From positions 3,224,001 through 3,288,000 of the forward strand of contig NZ_CP098604.1 in assembly GCF_024499015.1 (NCBI RefSeq): 64,000 nucleotides of DNA, written 5' to 3'. This DNA is from Xanthomonas hortorum pv. pelargonii (GTDB taxonomy: Bacteria > Pseudomonadota > Gammaproteobacteria > Xanthomonadales > Xanthomonadaceae). Shown one piece after another: positions 8,858 through 18,260 of the stretch. The first letter of the stretch is position 1, and the number at the start of each line of letters is the position of its first letter. The position numbers were made by a program, and so were the translations under genes. The notes under the pieces are model-generated. The model was not told the origin of the DNA, made no database searches, and saw nothing but the letters and a program-made list of their open reading frames with translations.

Positions 8858-9348
8858 GTTTGATCGCTACCGATCCTGCAGCGAGAGTTCGTTGAGTGCG
8901 TCAAACAGGCAGGGCATCAGGAGTTGCGCTTCTAGCAGCGTGCCCAATTGCCGGCAGGCCTGTAGCGCGTTGCCGCGTCTGATCAGGCCCAGGTCCATTG
9001 CGGTCGCAGACGGTCGGCCATGCATGTCGTTGCGGCGACAGATCGCGAGGATCAGCTGCCTCGCGCAGTACCGCGCTGTTTTTCTGTTGCACCCGCACAA
9101 CATCGTGCTGGCGAAAATAGTGCCAGTTCGCTGGCGCAAGGTTTTTTCCGCCGCGAACTATGCCGCAATCGCCCAGCACCTATAGCGAGCGCAACCGCGT
9201 TGCAGTGCCGTGTTTGAATCGCCACCGTTTCGCAGCGTGCGTGGCATCGCGGCATTGCCCGCATCGCCGCACAGCACGCCTCGAGATTCAGGGGGATCAG
9301 GCAAGGCGCCGCGTGGCGCGACATCCATCGATCAAGGGAGAGGGTTTC
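8858..9348. other. Intergenic region before the galactanase gene
   Basis: About 490 bp with no convincing gene. A minus-strand frame at 8867-9139 and several overlapping frames are open, but none has a recognisable domain or ribosome binding site. The end of the region should hold the galactanase promoter, and GGGAGAGGG just before the ATG at 9349 is a ribosome binding site. Confidence 0.4.
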
Positions 9349-10350
9349 ATGAGCATGTTTCGTAAGGGCTATAGCCGCTTGCTGCTGGTACTGCTGGCGT
9401 GCATCTTCAGCGCCGGCGCAGGCGCGCAAGGCATCGCCAAGGGCGCCGACGTCAGCTGGCTCAACCAGCAGGCCGCGGCCAACCCGCCGCAGGTGTTTCG
9501 CGATGCGGCCGGCAACACCACCGACTTCATCAAGCTGTTCAAGGACGTCGGCGGTAACGCAGTGCGCCTGCGCGTGTGGGTCAACCCGTCCGGCGGCTGG
9601 AACGATGGCCGCGACACCCTGGACAAGGCCAAGCGCGCCGCTGCGCAGGGCATGCGCATCATGATCGACTTCCACTACAGCGACAGCTGGGCCGACCCCG
9701 GCAAGCAGACCAAGCCGGCCGCCTGGGCGGGCCACTCCGTCGCCCAGCTCAATACCGACGTCTACAGCCACACCCAGGGCATCCTCAGGTACCTCAAGGA
9801 CAACGGCATCACCGTCAGCTGGGTGCAGGTGGGCAACGAGATCAACAGCGGCATGCTGTGGAACGAGGGCAAGACGCCCAACTTCGCCAACCTGGGCCAG
9901 TTCATCAACAGCGGCTACAACGCCACCAAGGCGGTGTACCCCAACGCCAAGGTCATCGTGCATCTGGCCAACGGCTACGACAACGCCAACTTCCGCTGGT
10001 TCTTCGACAACCTGCGCTCGGCTGGCGGCAAGTGGGACGTCATCGGCATGTCGCATTACCCGCCGGTGGGCAGCTGGCAGGACTACAACAACCGTCTGGA
10101 CACCAACATGCGCGACATGATCTCCCGCTACGGCAGCGACGTGGTCGTGGCCGAGGTCGGCATGGACTGGCAGCAGGCCGCCACCACCCGCGCCATGCTC
10201 ACCAACCTGCTCAGCCGCAGCAACGCCATCGGCTCGCGCGTGCTCGGTGTGTTCTATTGGGAGCCCAACGCCTACCCCGGCTGGCAGGGCTACACCATGG
10301 GCGCGGTCAACAACAACGGCCAGCTGACCGAAGCGCTGCAGGCGTTCTGA
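9349..10350 (+). CDS. GH53 arabinogalactan endo-beta-1,4-galactanase, secreted
   Basis: 333 residues with an N-terminal signal peptide (hydrophobic core 'LLLVLLACIFSAGAGA', cleavage near 'AGAQG'). The rest is a family 53 TIM barrel. 'WVQVGNEINSGMLW' carries the acid/base Glu and 'DVVVAEVGMDW' the nucleophile Glu. Other conserved GH53 stretches are 'RLRVWVNP', 'MIDFHYSDSWADP' and 'GMSHYPP'. It cleaves beta-1,4-galactan side chains of pectin, which suits a plant pathogen. I chose the ATG at 9349, after GGGAGAGGG, over an upstream in-frame ATG at 9160 that would bury the signal peptide. Confidence 0.9.
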   Translation: MSMFRKGYSRLLLVLLACIFSAGAGAQGIAKGADVSWLNQQAAANPPQVFRDAAGNTTDFIKLFKDVGGNAVRLRVWVNPSGGWNDGRDTLDKAKRAAAQGMRIMIDFHYSDSWADPGKQTKPAAWAGHSVAQLNTDVYSHTQGILRYLKDNGITVSWVQVGNEINSGMLWNEGKTPNFANLGQFINSGYNATKAVYPNAKVIVHLANGYDNANFRWFFDNLRSAGGKWDVIGMSHYPPVGSWQDYNNRLDTNMRDMISRYGSDVVVAEVGMDWQQAATTRAMLTNLLSRSNAIGSRVLGVFYWEPNAYPGWQGYTMGAVNNNGQLTEALQAF

Positions 10351-10388
10351 CCGGCTGCGCCACGCAACCGGGCACCATCGACCGCCCC

Positions 10389-10456
10389 CGTAGGAGCGCA
10401 CCCGGGCGCGACGGGCTTTACCGGTAACGCCACTCGCGCCCAGGTGCGCTCCTACG
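10389..10456. repeat. Paired REP-type palindrome (GTAGGAGCG family)
   Basis: CGTAGGAGCGCACC at the left is repeated in inverted orientation as GGTGCGCTCCTACG at the right, with GGGCGCGA/TCGCGCCC continuing the stem. Paired GTAGGAGCG repeats are abundant between genes in Xanthomonas and Stenotrophomonas. It lies just after the galactanase stop codon. Confidence 0.75.
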
Positions 10457-10717
10457 GTGCATGCACATCGGCCCATTCCGCGCCGAGCCGCTGGCGCTGG
10501 CGCTCGGCAATCGCCCGCCAGCGGCCCTTATCCTTTGGTCGTACACCGGCAGCGCCCGCATGCGTGGCATCCGCCACCAACGCATTCACCGCACAACACC
10601 ATCCCATTCCATACGCACCCGTAGCGAGGAATGGCAACAGGTGCGTGCGGTACACTTGGGGGTTCACGAATTCACGATGTCGACACACCCGCGGGGTGTG
10701 TCCCCCCGGGAGCGCTA

Positions 10718-13405
10718 ATGAACTGGTTGAACGAAGTGCTGCACAACGATCCGAACCCGCTTGAGACGCAGGAGTGGCTCGAATCGATCAAGGCCGTCAT
10801 CGATGTAGAAGGTCCTGAGCGCGCCCATCAGCTGCTGGAAGGCATGGTCGAACAGACCCGCCGCGCCGGCGCTTACCTGCCGTTCTCGCCCACCACCGAG
10901 TACGTCAACACCATCGCACCGGCCAACGAGGCCAAGAACCCCGGCGACTCCGCGCTGGAGTGGAAGATCCGCTCGATCATCCGCTGGAACGCCATGGCCA
11001 CCGTCGTGCGGGCCAACCGCAAGCCCGGCGACCTGGGCGGCCACATCGCCTCGTTCGCCTCCAGCGCCACGCTCTACGACGTGGGCTTCAACCACTTCTG
11101 GCGCGCGCCCTCGGACAACCACCCGGGCGACCTGCTGTTCATCCAGGGCCACAGCGCCCCGGGCATCTACGCCCGCGCCTTCCTCGAAGGCCGCATCAGC
11201 GAAGCCCAGCTGGACAACTTCCGCATGGAAGTGGACGGCCAGGGCATCTCGTCCTACCCGCACCCGTGGCTGATGCCCGAGTTCTGGCAGACCCCCACCG
11301 TGTCGATGGGCCTGGGCCCGCTGGCCGCCATCTACCAGGCGCAGTTCATGCGCTACCTGGAAAACCGCGGCCTGATCGAGAAGTCCGACCGCAAGGTGTG
11401 GTGCTTCATCGGCGACGGCGAGTCGGACGAGCCAGAAACCCTCGGCGCCATTGCGCTGGCCGGCCGCGAAGGCCTGGACAACCTCATCTTCGTGGTCAAC
11501 TGCAACCTGCAACGCCTGGACGGCCCGGTGCGCGGCAACGGCAAGATCATCCAGGAACTGGAAGGCGTGTTCCGTGGCGGCGGCTGGAATGTCATCAAGC
11601 TGCTCTGGGGCGGCTACTGGGACGCCCTGCTGGCCAAGGACACCGACGGCGTCCTCAAGAAGCTGATGATGGAAACCGTCGACGGCGAATACCAGAACTG
11701 CAAGGCCTTCGGCGGCGCTTACACGCGCGCCAACTTCTTCGGCAAGTACCCGGAGACCGCGGCCATGGTCGCCGGCCTCTCCGACGACGACATCTGGCGC
11801 CTCAACCGTGGCGGCCACGACCCGCACAAGGTGTATGCCGCCTACAACCAGGCCGTGAACACCACCGGCATGCCCACCGTGATCCTGGCCAAGACGGTCA
11901 AGGGCTACGGCATGGGCTCGGCCGGTGAGGCGCTCAACCCCACCCACCAGACCAAGAAGCTGGACGACGCGGCGGTCAAGCACTTCCGCGACCGCTTCAA
12001 CATCCCGGTCACCGACGCCCAGCTGGAAGACGGCCAGGTGCCGTTCTACCACCCCGGCGAAGACTCCCCGGAAGTGCAGTACCTGAAAGAACGCCGCAAC
12101 GTGCTGGGCGGCTTCCTGCCCTCACGCCGTCCCAAGGCCAGCAAGTCGTTCGTGGCGCCGACGCTCGACAAGTTCGAGCGCCTGCTCAAGGACAGCGGCG
12201 AGCGCAGCTATTCCACCACCATGTCGTTTGTGCAGAGCCTCAACATCGCCCTGCGCGACAAGGAACTGGGCCCGCGCATCGTGCCGATCGTGGCCGATGA
12301 GGCGCGCACCTTCGGCATGGAAGGCATGTTCCGCCAGATCGGCATCTATGCCCCGTTCGGCCAGAAGTACAAGCCGGTCGATGCCGACCAGCTGATGTAC
12401 TACCGCGAAGACCAGACCGGCCAGGTGCTGCAGCAGGGCATCAGCGAGCCGGGCGCCATCGCCTCGTGGATGGCCGCCGGCACCAGCTACTCGGTCTCCG
12501 ACGTGCCGATGCTGCCGTTCTACATCTACTACTCCATGTTCGGCTTCCAGCGCGTGGGTGACATCGCCTGGCAGGCAGCGGACATGCGTACGCGTGGCTT
12601 CCTGCTCGGCGGCACCGCCGGCCGCACCACGCTCAACGGCGAAGGCCTGCAGCACGAAGATGGCTTCAGCCAGGTCATCGCCGGCTCCATCCCGAATGTG
12701 CGTAGCTATGACCCGACCTTCGGCTTCGAAGTCACCGTCATCATGCAGCACGGCATGAAGGCGATGATGGAAGACCAGATCGACGAGTACTACTACATCA
12801 CCCTGATGAACGAGAACTACGCCCACCCCGGCATGCCGGACGGCGCAGCCGAGGGCATCATCAAGGGCATGTACCTGCTCAAGGACGCCGGCAAGCCCAA
12901 GAAGGGCGAACTGCGCGTGCAGCTGCTGGGCAGCGGCACCATCCTGCGCGAGGCCATCGCCGCAGCCGAGCTGCTGGACAAGGACTTCGGCGTCACCGCC
13001 GACATCTGGTCCTGCCCCAGCTTCAACGAAGTGCGCCGCGACGGCTTCGCCGCCGAACGCTGGAACCGCCTGCACCCGGAGGCCGAACAGCGCAAGCCTT
13101 ACGTCACCCAGCTGCTGGAAGGCCGCCAGGGCCCGGCAATCGCCGCAACGGATTACGTGCGCCTGTTCGCCGACCAGATCCGCGCCTTCGTCCCGATGAC
13201 CTACAGCGTGCTCGGCACGGATGGGTTCGGTCGCTCGGACACGCGTGCGAATCTGCGTCGGTTCTTTGAGGTGGATCGCTACTACATCGCGCATGCGGCG
13301 ATTGCCGCGCTGGCGAAGGATGGCAAGATGACGGGTAAGGATGTGGCCCGGGCGATCAAGCAGTACAAGATTGATCCTGAGAAGGCGAATCCTGTAGGGG
13401 TTTGA
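10718..13405 (+). CDS. aceE: Pyruvate dehydrogenase E1 component, homodimeric type
   Basis: 895 residues, the length of AceE-type E1. The thiamine-diphosphate motif 'CFIGDGESDEPETLG...VVNCNLQRLDGPVRGNGKI' is clear. Other AceE landmarks are 'LGGHIASFASSATLYDVGFNHF', 'YPHPWLMPEFWQTPTVSMGLGP' and 'GRTTLNGEGLQHEDGFS'. It decarboxylates pyruvate and acetylates the E2 lipoyl group. I chose the ATG at 10718 (MNWLNEVL) over an upstream in-frame start that adds 29 non-conserved residues. E2 and E3 are not adjacent in this window; a strong terminator and an accessory island follow. Confidence 0.95.
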   Translation: MNWLNEVLHNDPNPLETQEWLESIKAVIDVEGPERAHQLLEGMVEQTRRAGAYLPFSPTTEYVNTIAPANEAKNPGDSALEWKIRSIIRWNAMATVVRANRKPGDLGGHIASFASSATLYDVGFNHFWRAPSDNHPGDLLFIQGHSAPGIYARAFLEGRISEAQLDNFRMEVDGQGISSYPHPWLMPEFWQTPTVSMGLGPLAAIYQAQFMRYLENRGLIEKSDRKVWCFIGDGESDEPETLGAIALAGREGLDNLIFVVNCNLQRLDGPVRGNGKIIQELEGVFRGGGWNVIKLLWGGYWDALLAKDTDGVLKKLMMETVDGEYQNCKAFGGAYTRANFFGKYPETAAMVAGLSDDDIWRLNRGGHDPHKVYAAYNQAVNTTGMPTVILAKTVKGYGMGSAGEALNPTHQTKKLDDAAVKHFRDRFNIPVTDAQLEDGQVPFYHPGEDSPEVQYLKERRNVLGGFLPSRRPKASKSFVAPTLDKFERLLKDSGERSYSTTMSFVQSLNIALRDKELGPRIVPIVADEARTFGMEGMFRQIGIYAPFGQKYKPVDADQLMYYREDQTGQVLQQGISEPGAIASWMAAGTSYSVSDVPMLPFYIYYSMFGFQRVGDIAWQAADMRTRGFLLGGTAGRTTLNGEGLQHEDGFSQVIAGSIPNVRSYDPTFGFEVTVIMQHGMKAMMEDQIDEYYYITLMNENYAHPGMPDGAAEGIIKGMYLLKDAGKPKKGELRVQLLGSGTILREAIAAAELLDKDFGVTADIWSCPSFNEVRRDGFAAERWNRLHPEAEQRKPYVTQLLEGRQGPAIAATDYVRLFADQIRAFVPMTYSVLGTDGFGRSDTRANLRRFFEVDRYYIAHAAIAALAKDGKMTGKDVARAIKQYKIDPEKANPVGV

Positions 13406-13430
13406 TTTTTCTTGGGAATTTTGACAATTT

Positions 13431-13457
13431 AAAAGGCGACCGAAGGGTCGCCTTTTT
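13431..13457 (+). terminator. Rho-independent terminator after aceE
   Basis: AAAAGGCGACC, a GAA loop, then GGGTCGCCTTTTT form an 11-bp stem with a T-tract 26 bp after the aceE stop codon. It marks the boundary between core DNA and the AT-rich island. Confidence 0.9.
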
Positions 13458-13476
13458 GCAGCTTAGGTAGACATAA

Positions 13477-15022
13477 ATGATATCTGGGATGGGGCTGAAT
13501 AATATCCGTGCTTTGCGCAATTCAGGGCACATACCTGTCAAAAAATAAATATCCTAGTCGGCATGAATAGTTCTGGGAAAAGTACGTTGATTCGTATATT
13601 CCCGTTATTAAAGCAAAGTGTTGAAGTGAGAACTAAAGGCCCAATTTTATGGTACGGACGCCTTGTCGACTTCGGGAGTCTTAAGCAAGTGAGAAGTGAG
13701 GGGGGAGGATGTGCCAGTTTCCCTATCATTCGATTTGGATGTAAGTAGTAAGTTGCGTCGTGCGCAGAAAGTTTTGTTAAAGGATACAGTCGCGACTCAT
13801 AGGTTGAGTCGCAACATAAGAATTATTTTGGAATTGGATAGCACTAAAAATGAAGCTGGTAGGGTTTCGAAAGTAAGTTTGGGGATTGGTCGTGATAATG
13901 TCTCGATTATCTACAGCGCCAATAAGGCGGTAAAGAAAATTGTTATAAATGACGAGTCGTTCGAGGTTGCGGTAGATCAATTTTGGTACGGGGATGTCGA
14001 GTCAAAAATACCAAGACTGATATTCCTTTCCAGGGAGGAGGGTGAGGGCGGGGCTTTTTTATTGAGGATCGATCTTGGATTTTAGGTTTAATTGTAAGTC
14101 AATTGAGACTTATGGCGCACGGTAATACTTCAACCGCTACTCTTCGATTAGTGGCTAAAGAGTTGGCATATGCGCCAGCTGTGGAATTTAAGAGACAATT
14201 TTCTGGATTAACTACTGCTCCAGAAAGTCTCAAAAATGATTTGGCTTTAAGAAATGCTAATGGCCCCTCCTTAACAAAGCTTCGCTCACTATTGCTTCTC
14301 CATGCGCTACCCGAAATAGTTAAGGAGGTAGGCGATGATTTTGAGCGGTTTGCAAAGGGGGTGAAATATATCGAGCCAGTAAGAGCCTCGGTAGAGCGTT
14401 ATTACCGATTGCAAGATCTTGCTGTTGATGAGATTGACTCAAGTGGTGCTAATACAGCTATGTACCTTCATTCGCTTGATATGCGCGATAAAGAAGACCT
14501 CAAGCAATGGATGAAGTCAAATCTCGGATTTTTTGCTTACACGCAGATCGCTGGCGGAAATGTAGAAATTAAAGTGGTGATTGGAAGTGACGCAGTTGGC
14601 AGGAACGTAACTGACCTAGGATTTGGCTACTCCCAAGTTCTCCCAGTAGTTCTACAGCTATGGCATTCCTGCATCAAAAGATCTTCGCATGAAAATTCGG
14701 CGGCTAGTATAATTGCGATTGAACAGCCCGAGTTGCATCTTCATCCGCGCTATCAAGCGCTTCTTTCGGATGTATTTGCTGGTGTTTCTCATGCTTTAGA
14801 TAGACAATCACGACGGGTTCCAATTTTCGTGGAAACTCATAGCGAGCACATCGTGAATCGACTCGGTGCCCTCATTGCTAGTGAAGTTATCGATGCGGAC
14901 GATGTTCAGATAATCCTCTTTGACAACTCAACGGGCGTCTCAAAGGTCAAGTGCGTCAGCTTCGATGATAGCGGTGTACTTGCTGAATCCTGGCCGTTAG
15001 GTTTTTTGTGCCGGAGGATTAA
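13477..15022 (+). pseudogene. AAA/ABC-type ATPase with DUF3696-like C-terminus, frameshifted as sequenced
   Basis: Four single-base changes in homopolymer runs break the frame: A-run near 13540, G-run near 13690, T-run near 14055, T-run near 15002. Restoring them gives one 515-residue protein starting 'MISGMGLNNIRALRNSGHIPVKKINILVGMNSSGKST'-like (reported here only in parts). It has Walker A 'GMNSSGKST', a signature region 'DLGFGYSQVLPVV', Walker B 'IIAIEQPELHLHP', an H-loop 'FVETHSEHIVNR', and the DUF3696-type ending 'SWPLGFF'. This ATPase class is common in phage-defence operons with a nuclease partner. Its stop overlaps the next start (TAATG). The DNA is AT-rich, unlike its neighbours, pointing to transfer. 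Confidence 0.7.
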
Positions 15023-16061
15023 TGTTTTTCTGGATAACTGATGGGGATGCTGTAAATTTCGCGAATTTTATAGAAAGTCTCGATAATTTAGGGGAAGCGG
15101 GTTTTGCCCGCAGGCATTTGATACTTGGCGAAAGAGGTGTAATATCAAAGATATTGCAGGTGCAAGGCCTCTCAAGAAAATCTTCAGCTTATTTTAAATC
15201 GGTTTTGGCTAAATATTCTCAAGTCGCTGTGCTTGGTAAATTGCTAAAGAAAATAAATATTGTGCCCGATTCGATAGCTTGTCATCAGCAAGGAATTGAT
15301 TGGGTTGTTCCGTTATCATCTTTTAGTGATACTAATTTGCTTGAATCAACTATCTTAGTTGTGGAGCATATGTATGATTATCAAGTTATCTTATTTTTAG
15401 CTCAAATCCACCTCAGAGAAAAAGGTATCTTTGGGATGGGGGGCTTAGGTTTACCCCGGTTTCTGGTGGAGGGGTGGCACTTCGCTTACATTAGTCGTCC
15501 ATCAGCGAAATTCGAGTTCCTTAGGGCTCTGTGTCGTAGACTCGGATCGCCCTCACGTGCATGGTGCGCTTGGTAGTACTGCAAAAAGCTGCAGAAAGAG
15601 TTTTTCAAATAGTTGGCGTTGGTCTCTTCATATTTTAAATGCAAGGGAGCTGGAGAACGTAGTTCCGCCCGAATTATATGCCCAGAGCGATGTAGGTGAT
15701 AGAATTGTGCGGCGCGAACTTTATAATGAAAAAATTGGCCTCTGCACGGATTTATGGACATAAAAAGGGTGATAGGCTGTGTAGATTCCGCAATCTTAAT
15801 ATTGGCGATAAGTCCCACGAAGCAACTCATTCGGCTTTGTCGGCTGTTTCATGGGACTCGATATGTGCGAATCTAGGCTGCAGTGATGAAAAGTGTACAA
15901 TGTGCGAGCCTGATGACGGGCTATTAGCTAGGTTTTCATCGAAGTTGGATAATCACAAAATTGCAGGTTGCCGCGTCTTCCCGCAGCGAGTTCCTGCGCT
16001 TGATCACCTGCTTGCCGAGGTTGCTAGTTTTGGTTTGGCTTCTAAGTGGTCGTTAACGTAA
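15022..16061 (+). pseudogene. TOPRIM-like partner protein of the ATPase, frameshifted as sequenced
   Basis: The first 130 or so residues read cleanly from the ATG at 15022. The frame then shifts near 15428 and 15462 (G-runs) and near 15763 (A-run) before continuing to the stop at 16061, giving roughly 346 residues after correction. 'TILVVEHMYDYQVILFL' and, about 55 residues later, 'LCVVDSDRPHVHG' are spaced like the conserved Glu and DxD of a TOPRIM nuclease. 'NARELENVVPPELY' follows, similar to REIEN-type motifs in defence TOPRIM proteins. Family assignment is my inference. It is coupled to the ATPase gene by a TAATG overlap and shares its AT-rich composition. Confidence 0.5.
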
Positions 16062-16199
16062 ATTCCTAATGATAGAAGAGAACAAAGGGGGCGGAGGCTG
16101 AGGTTTCCCTACTCTTCAAGCGACAAACCTCATGTCTGACTGGTTTTCGGTGAGCAGGTGGCGTAGTGCGTTTGGTAAAGGGGTCTGGTTCACTTATTA

Positions 16200-16374
16200 A
16201 TCGACGACGCTCGGTTTGCGTGGCCGATGCGCGGGTCTGACTCCCGCAAAGCGGCGGGTCTTGGTTTCGACCATCGCGCGGAAGGCGTTGTGGCACAGGG
16301 CGCGCTGCTGCTGTAAATGGATGACGGATGCTGGCGAGCAATTCGTCCGACAGGGCTTCATCGACCAAGGCGCG
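16200..16374. repeat. REP-like sequence flanking a RAYT remnant (copy 1)
   Basis: This non-coding stretch contains a GCGGGTCTGACTCCCGC hairpin near 16230. It is closely similar to 18105-18260 plus the sequence resuming at 19464, and both copies precede the 3' end of a RAYT-type transposase on the minus strand. It is probably the 3' flank of a REP-associated element. Confidence 0.5.
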
Positions 16375-16901
16375 TTAGGCGTTGAATCGCTCAATCGGTC
16401 CGTTGCCAAGAGCAAGCCAACAGCGATATGGCGTCAGTGCAGAGTGCCCGCGCTGCCCCGGATTGGCCGGGCAGCTTGACGAGCGATACGCCGCCGGGTC
16501 GTCGGTGAGGCGAGCCCGTACCGGGTTGAGTTCAATGTAGCGATAGCAGTGAAGTGCGTAGTCAGCACTGTCCACAGGACAAGCTTTGTAGCGCCCTTCC
16601 CATAGCGTACCGGCGCGGCCGTGGCGGCCATAGAACAGTGCCACGTAGTTGCGCCCAAGCCGCTGCATCAGCTGCCCGATTCGTCCCGTCCCGTTGCAGG
16701 TGGCGTTGCAAGCAATTGCATGTGGTTGTCCATCAATACATAGGCATGCAGCTGGCAGCCTATGGCGTGCAGGGCCTCATGCAGCAAGTGCACGTAGCGC
16801 AATCGGTCGCCATCATCCAGAAAGCACGGCAAGCGGTTCTTCCCGCGCTGCACGATGTGCTGCGGGATATTAGGAAGTGAGCCTAATCCCGTTAGCCTCA
16901 C
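16375..16901 (-). pseudogene. REP-associated tyrosine transposase (RAYT, Y1_Tnp), frameshifted
   Basis: Two adjoining frames together give a RAYT protein. The N-terminal half has 'NIPQHIVQRGKNRLPCFLDDGDRLRYVHLL' and 'HAYVLMDNHMQLLATP' (the HUH-like motif, here H-M-Q). The C-terminal half has 'MQRLGRNYVALFYGRHGRAGTLWEGRYKACPVDSADYALHCYRYIELNPVRA', including the Tyr region. The frame changes near 16670-16690. RAYTs are single-copy genes that mobilise REP sequences. The start is uncertain, and the upstream sequence belongs to the neighbouring membrane gene. Confidence 0.72.
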
Positions 16902-16923
16902 CCCCGTTACCGCTGGAATATTA

Positions 16924-18019
16924 TTAATTTTCGTCGTTTGGGTTCTTGGAGGGGCACTCGTACATAGAGCGCACCGAAGACACGGGAATTCGCTGAATCT
17001 CCTTCTGTTTAGAATTATTCGCTCTGGCGAGGTAGTCACTCCCATCCACTGCCATCAGTTTGAGGGCGATACTGCTTTTCTTATCGTTTTGTGATGGGAG
17101 CGTAGGATCCTCAAATCCTGACTTGGACCACTTGATTATCACGCAGTTGCGGCCACCTGAAGCCATCGACTGCATTACAAATCCAGCTAGCATTGATCCA
17201 GTCGGAGGAAATGCGCACATTGCTACGACAATAGTGGTAATTGTTAAGGCTAGATGGTTGAGAGGTTTTGAGCTTGCAAGTAGTTGTGATATTCCTGCTG
17301 CTGCGAAGGTTTGTAGGAATGTAAGAGTCAAAGTCGCAACAATAGCAACTAGAACAAATCCCAGCATCCAGTTTTTTCGTCCGCGAACAAAAATAATGAG
17401 AACTTTAGAATAGATAGCCAGGTAATAATCTGAATCAATGCCGCTGCTATCGAAACAGCCAGAAAATCAAGAGAAATCCGTGGAAAAAATTTATTACCTT
17501 TTCCGCCTAGGATTCTAATGAATGAAGAGATCGAGAGAATGATGGAGGAAAAACGGAAAGGCCGAATAGCGGACTTTCTACATCGTTATAATAACTGTAG
17601 AAAAATATTATTATTGAAGTTGTTGCGGCGGGTATCATAAGCGCTAAAATTAAACTTTTGCGCGCTTTGATCCGCACTTTTGGCCTGCCACTGAATATTC
17701 TGACTATTGGTGTCGGGCGTCCTGGAATTGGTGGTATAAAAGTGATGGCGGTAGGTAGCAGGACACAGCCTAACAGTAAAATAACAATGCAGGCGATAGC
17801 GGTAAAAATTACGGGCAATGAAGCTATTGCTGATGCAGCTGTGAGGTTGATAGGTACATTTTCGCGCATTGAGTAGTTGAAAATGCTAATTGCAGCTAGT
17901 AAGGCAATGCCTCCGCTAAGAAGCCAGCCATGCTCCTTGCAATATTTTAGGCCTCGAATAATCTCAGCTTTCCAGTTTTTTACGGCAGCCGAAGGGCTAT
18001 ATTGGTTCGGAGCGCTCAT
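16924..18019 (-). pseudogene. Polytopic membrane protein of unknown function, frameshifted
   Basis: The first frame from the ATG at 18019 (MSAPNQYS) covers about 170 residues with three to four membrane segments ('LLSGGIALLAAISIF', 'FTAIACIVILLLGCVLLPTAITF', 'ILALMIPAATTSIIIFF'). It continues in a second frame from about 17540 ('FLAVSIAAALIQIITW') and a third to the stop at 16924 ('MLGFVLVAIVATLTL', 'HLALTITTIVVAM'). Joined, it is about 360 residues with six or so membrane segments and a soluble C-terminal tail. The DNA is AT-rich. I do not recognise the family. It could be an orphan membrane immunity protein, which is only a guess. Confidence 0.5.
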
Positions 18020-18104
18020 ATGATTTTCTGTGAAATGGGGGTGGTTAATTGAAGCTTGAATAGCGACTCGGTGCAATCAATGAGTTCAGTAACGGGGTCA
18101 GGTC

Positions 18105-18260
18105 AACTTTGAGTCGATCGCGCGCGATTTGCGTGGCCGATGCGCGGGCCTGACGTACGCAAATCGGTGGGTCTTGGCGTCGACCATCGCGCGGAAGGAG
18201 TCGTGGCCAAGGGCTCGCTGCTGCTGTAGATGAAAGCCGATGCTGGCGAGCAGTTCGTCG
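18105..18260. repeat. REP-like flank of RAYT element (copy 2), left part, interrupted by IS3
   Basis: The sequence parallels 16200-16345 ('TGCGTGGCCGATGCGCGGG', 'GACCATCGCGCGGAAGG', 'GATGCTGGCGAGCA'). It breaks at TTCGTCG, where the IS begins, and the matching continuation (GTCGGACAGGGCTTTATCGA) resumes at 19460. Confidence 0.6.

Noticed and set aside
8867..9139. A 90-residue minus-strand frame after the lipase effector terminator
   Set aside because: No ribosome binding site, no domain, and several overlapping frames of equal length on both strands.
9052..13294. Long minus-strand frames opposite the galactanase and aceE genes
   Set aside because: They are low-complexity Ala/Val/Gly translations with no motifs, explained by the codon use of the real plus-strand genes.
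13477..16061. Calling the ATPase pair PARIS (AriA/AriB)
   Set aside because: Both use an ATPase and a TOPRIM-like partner, but the DUF3696-type tail and the weak match of the second protein to DUF4435 do not allow that name without a profile search.
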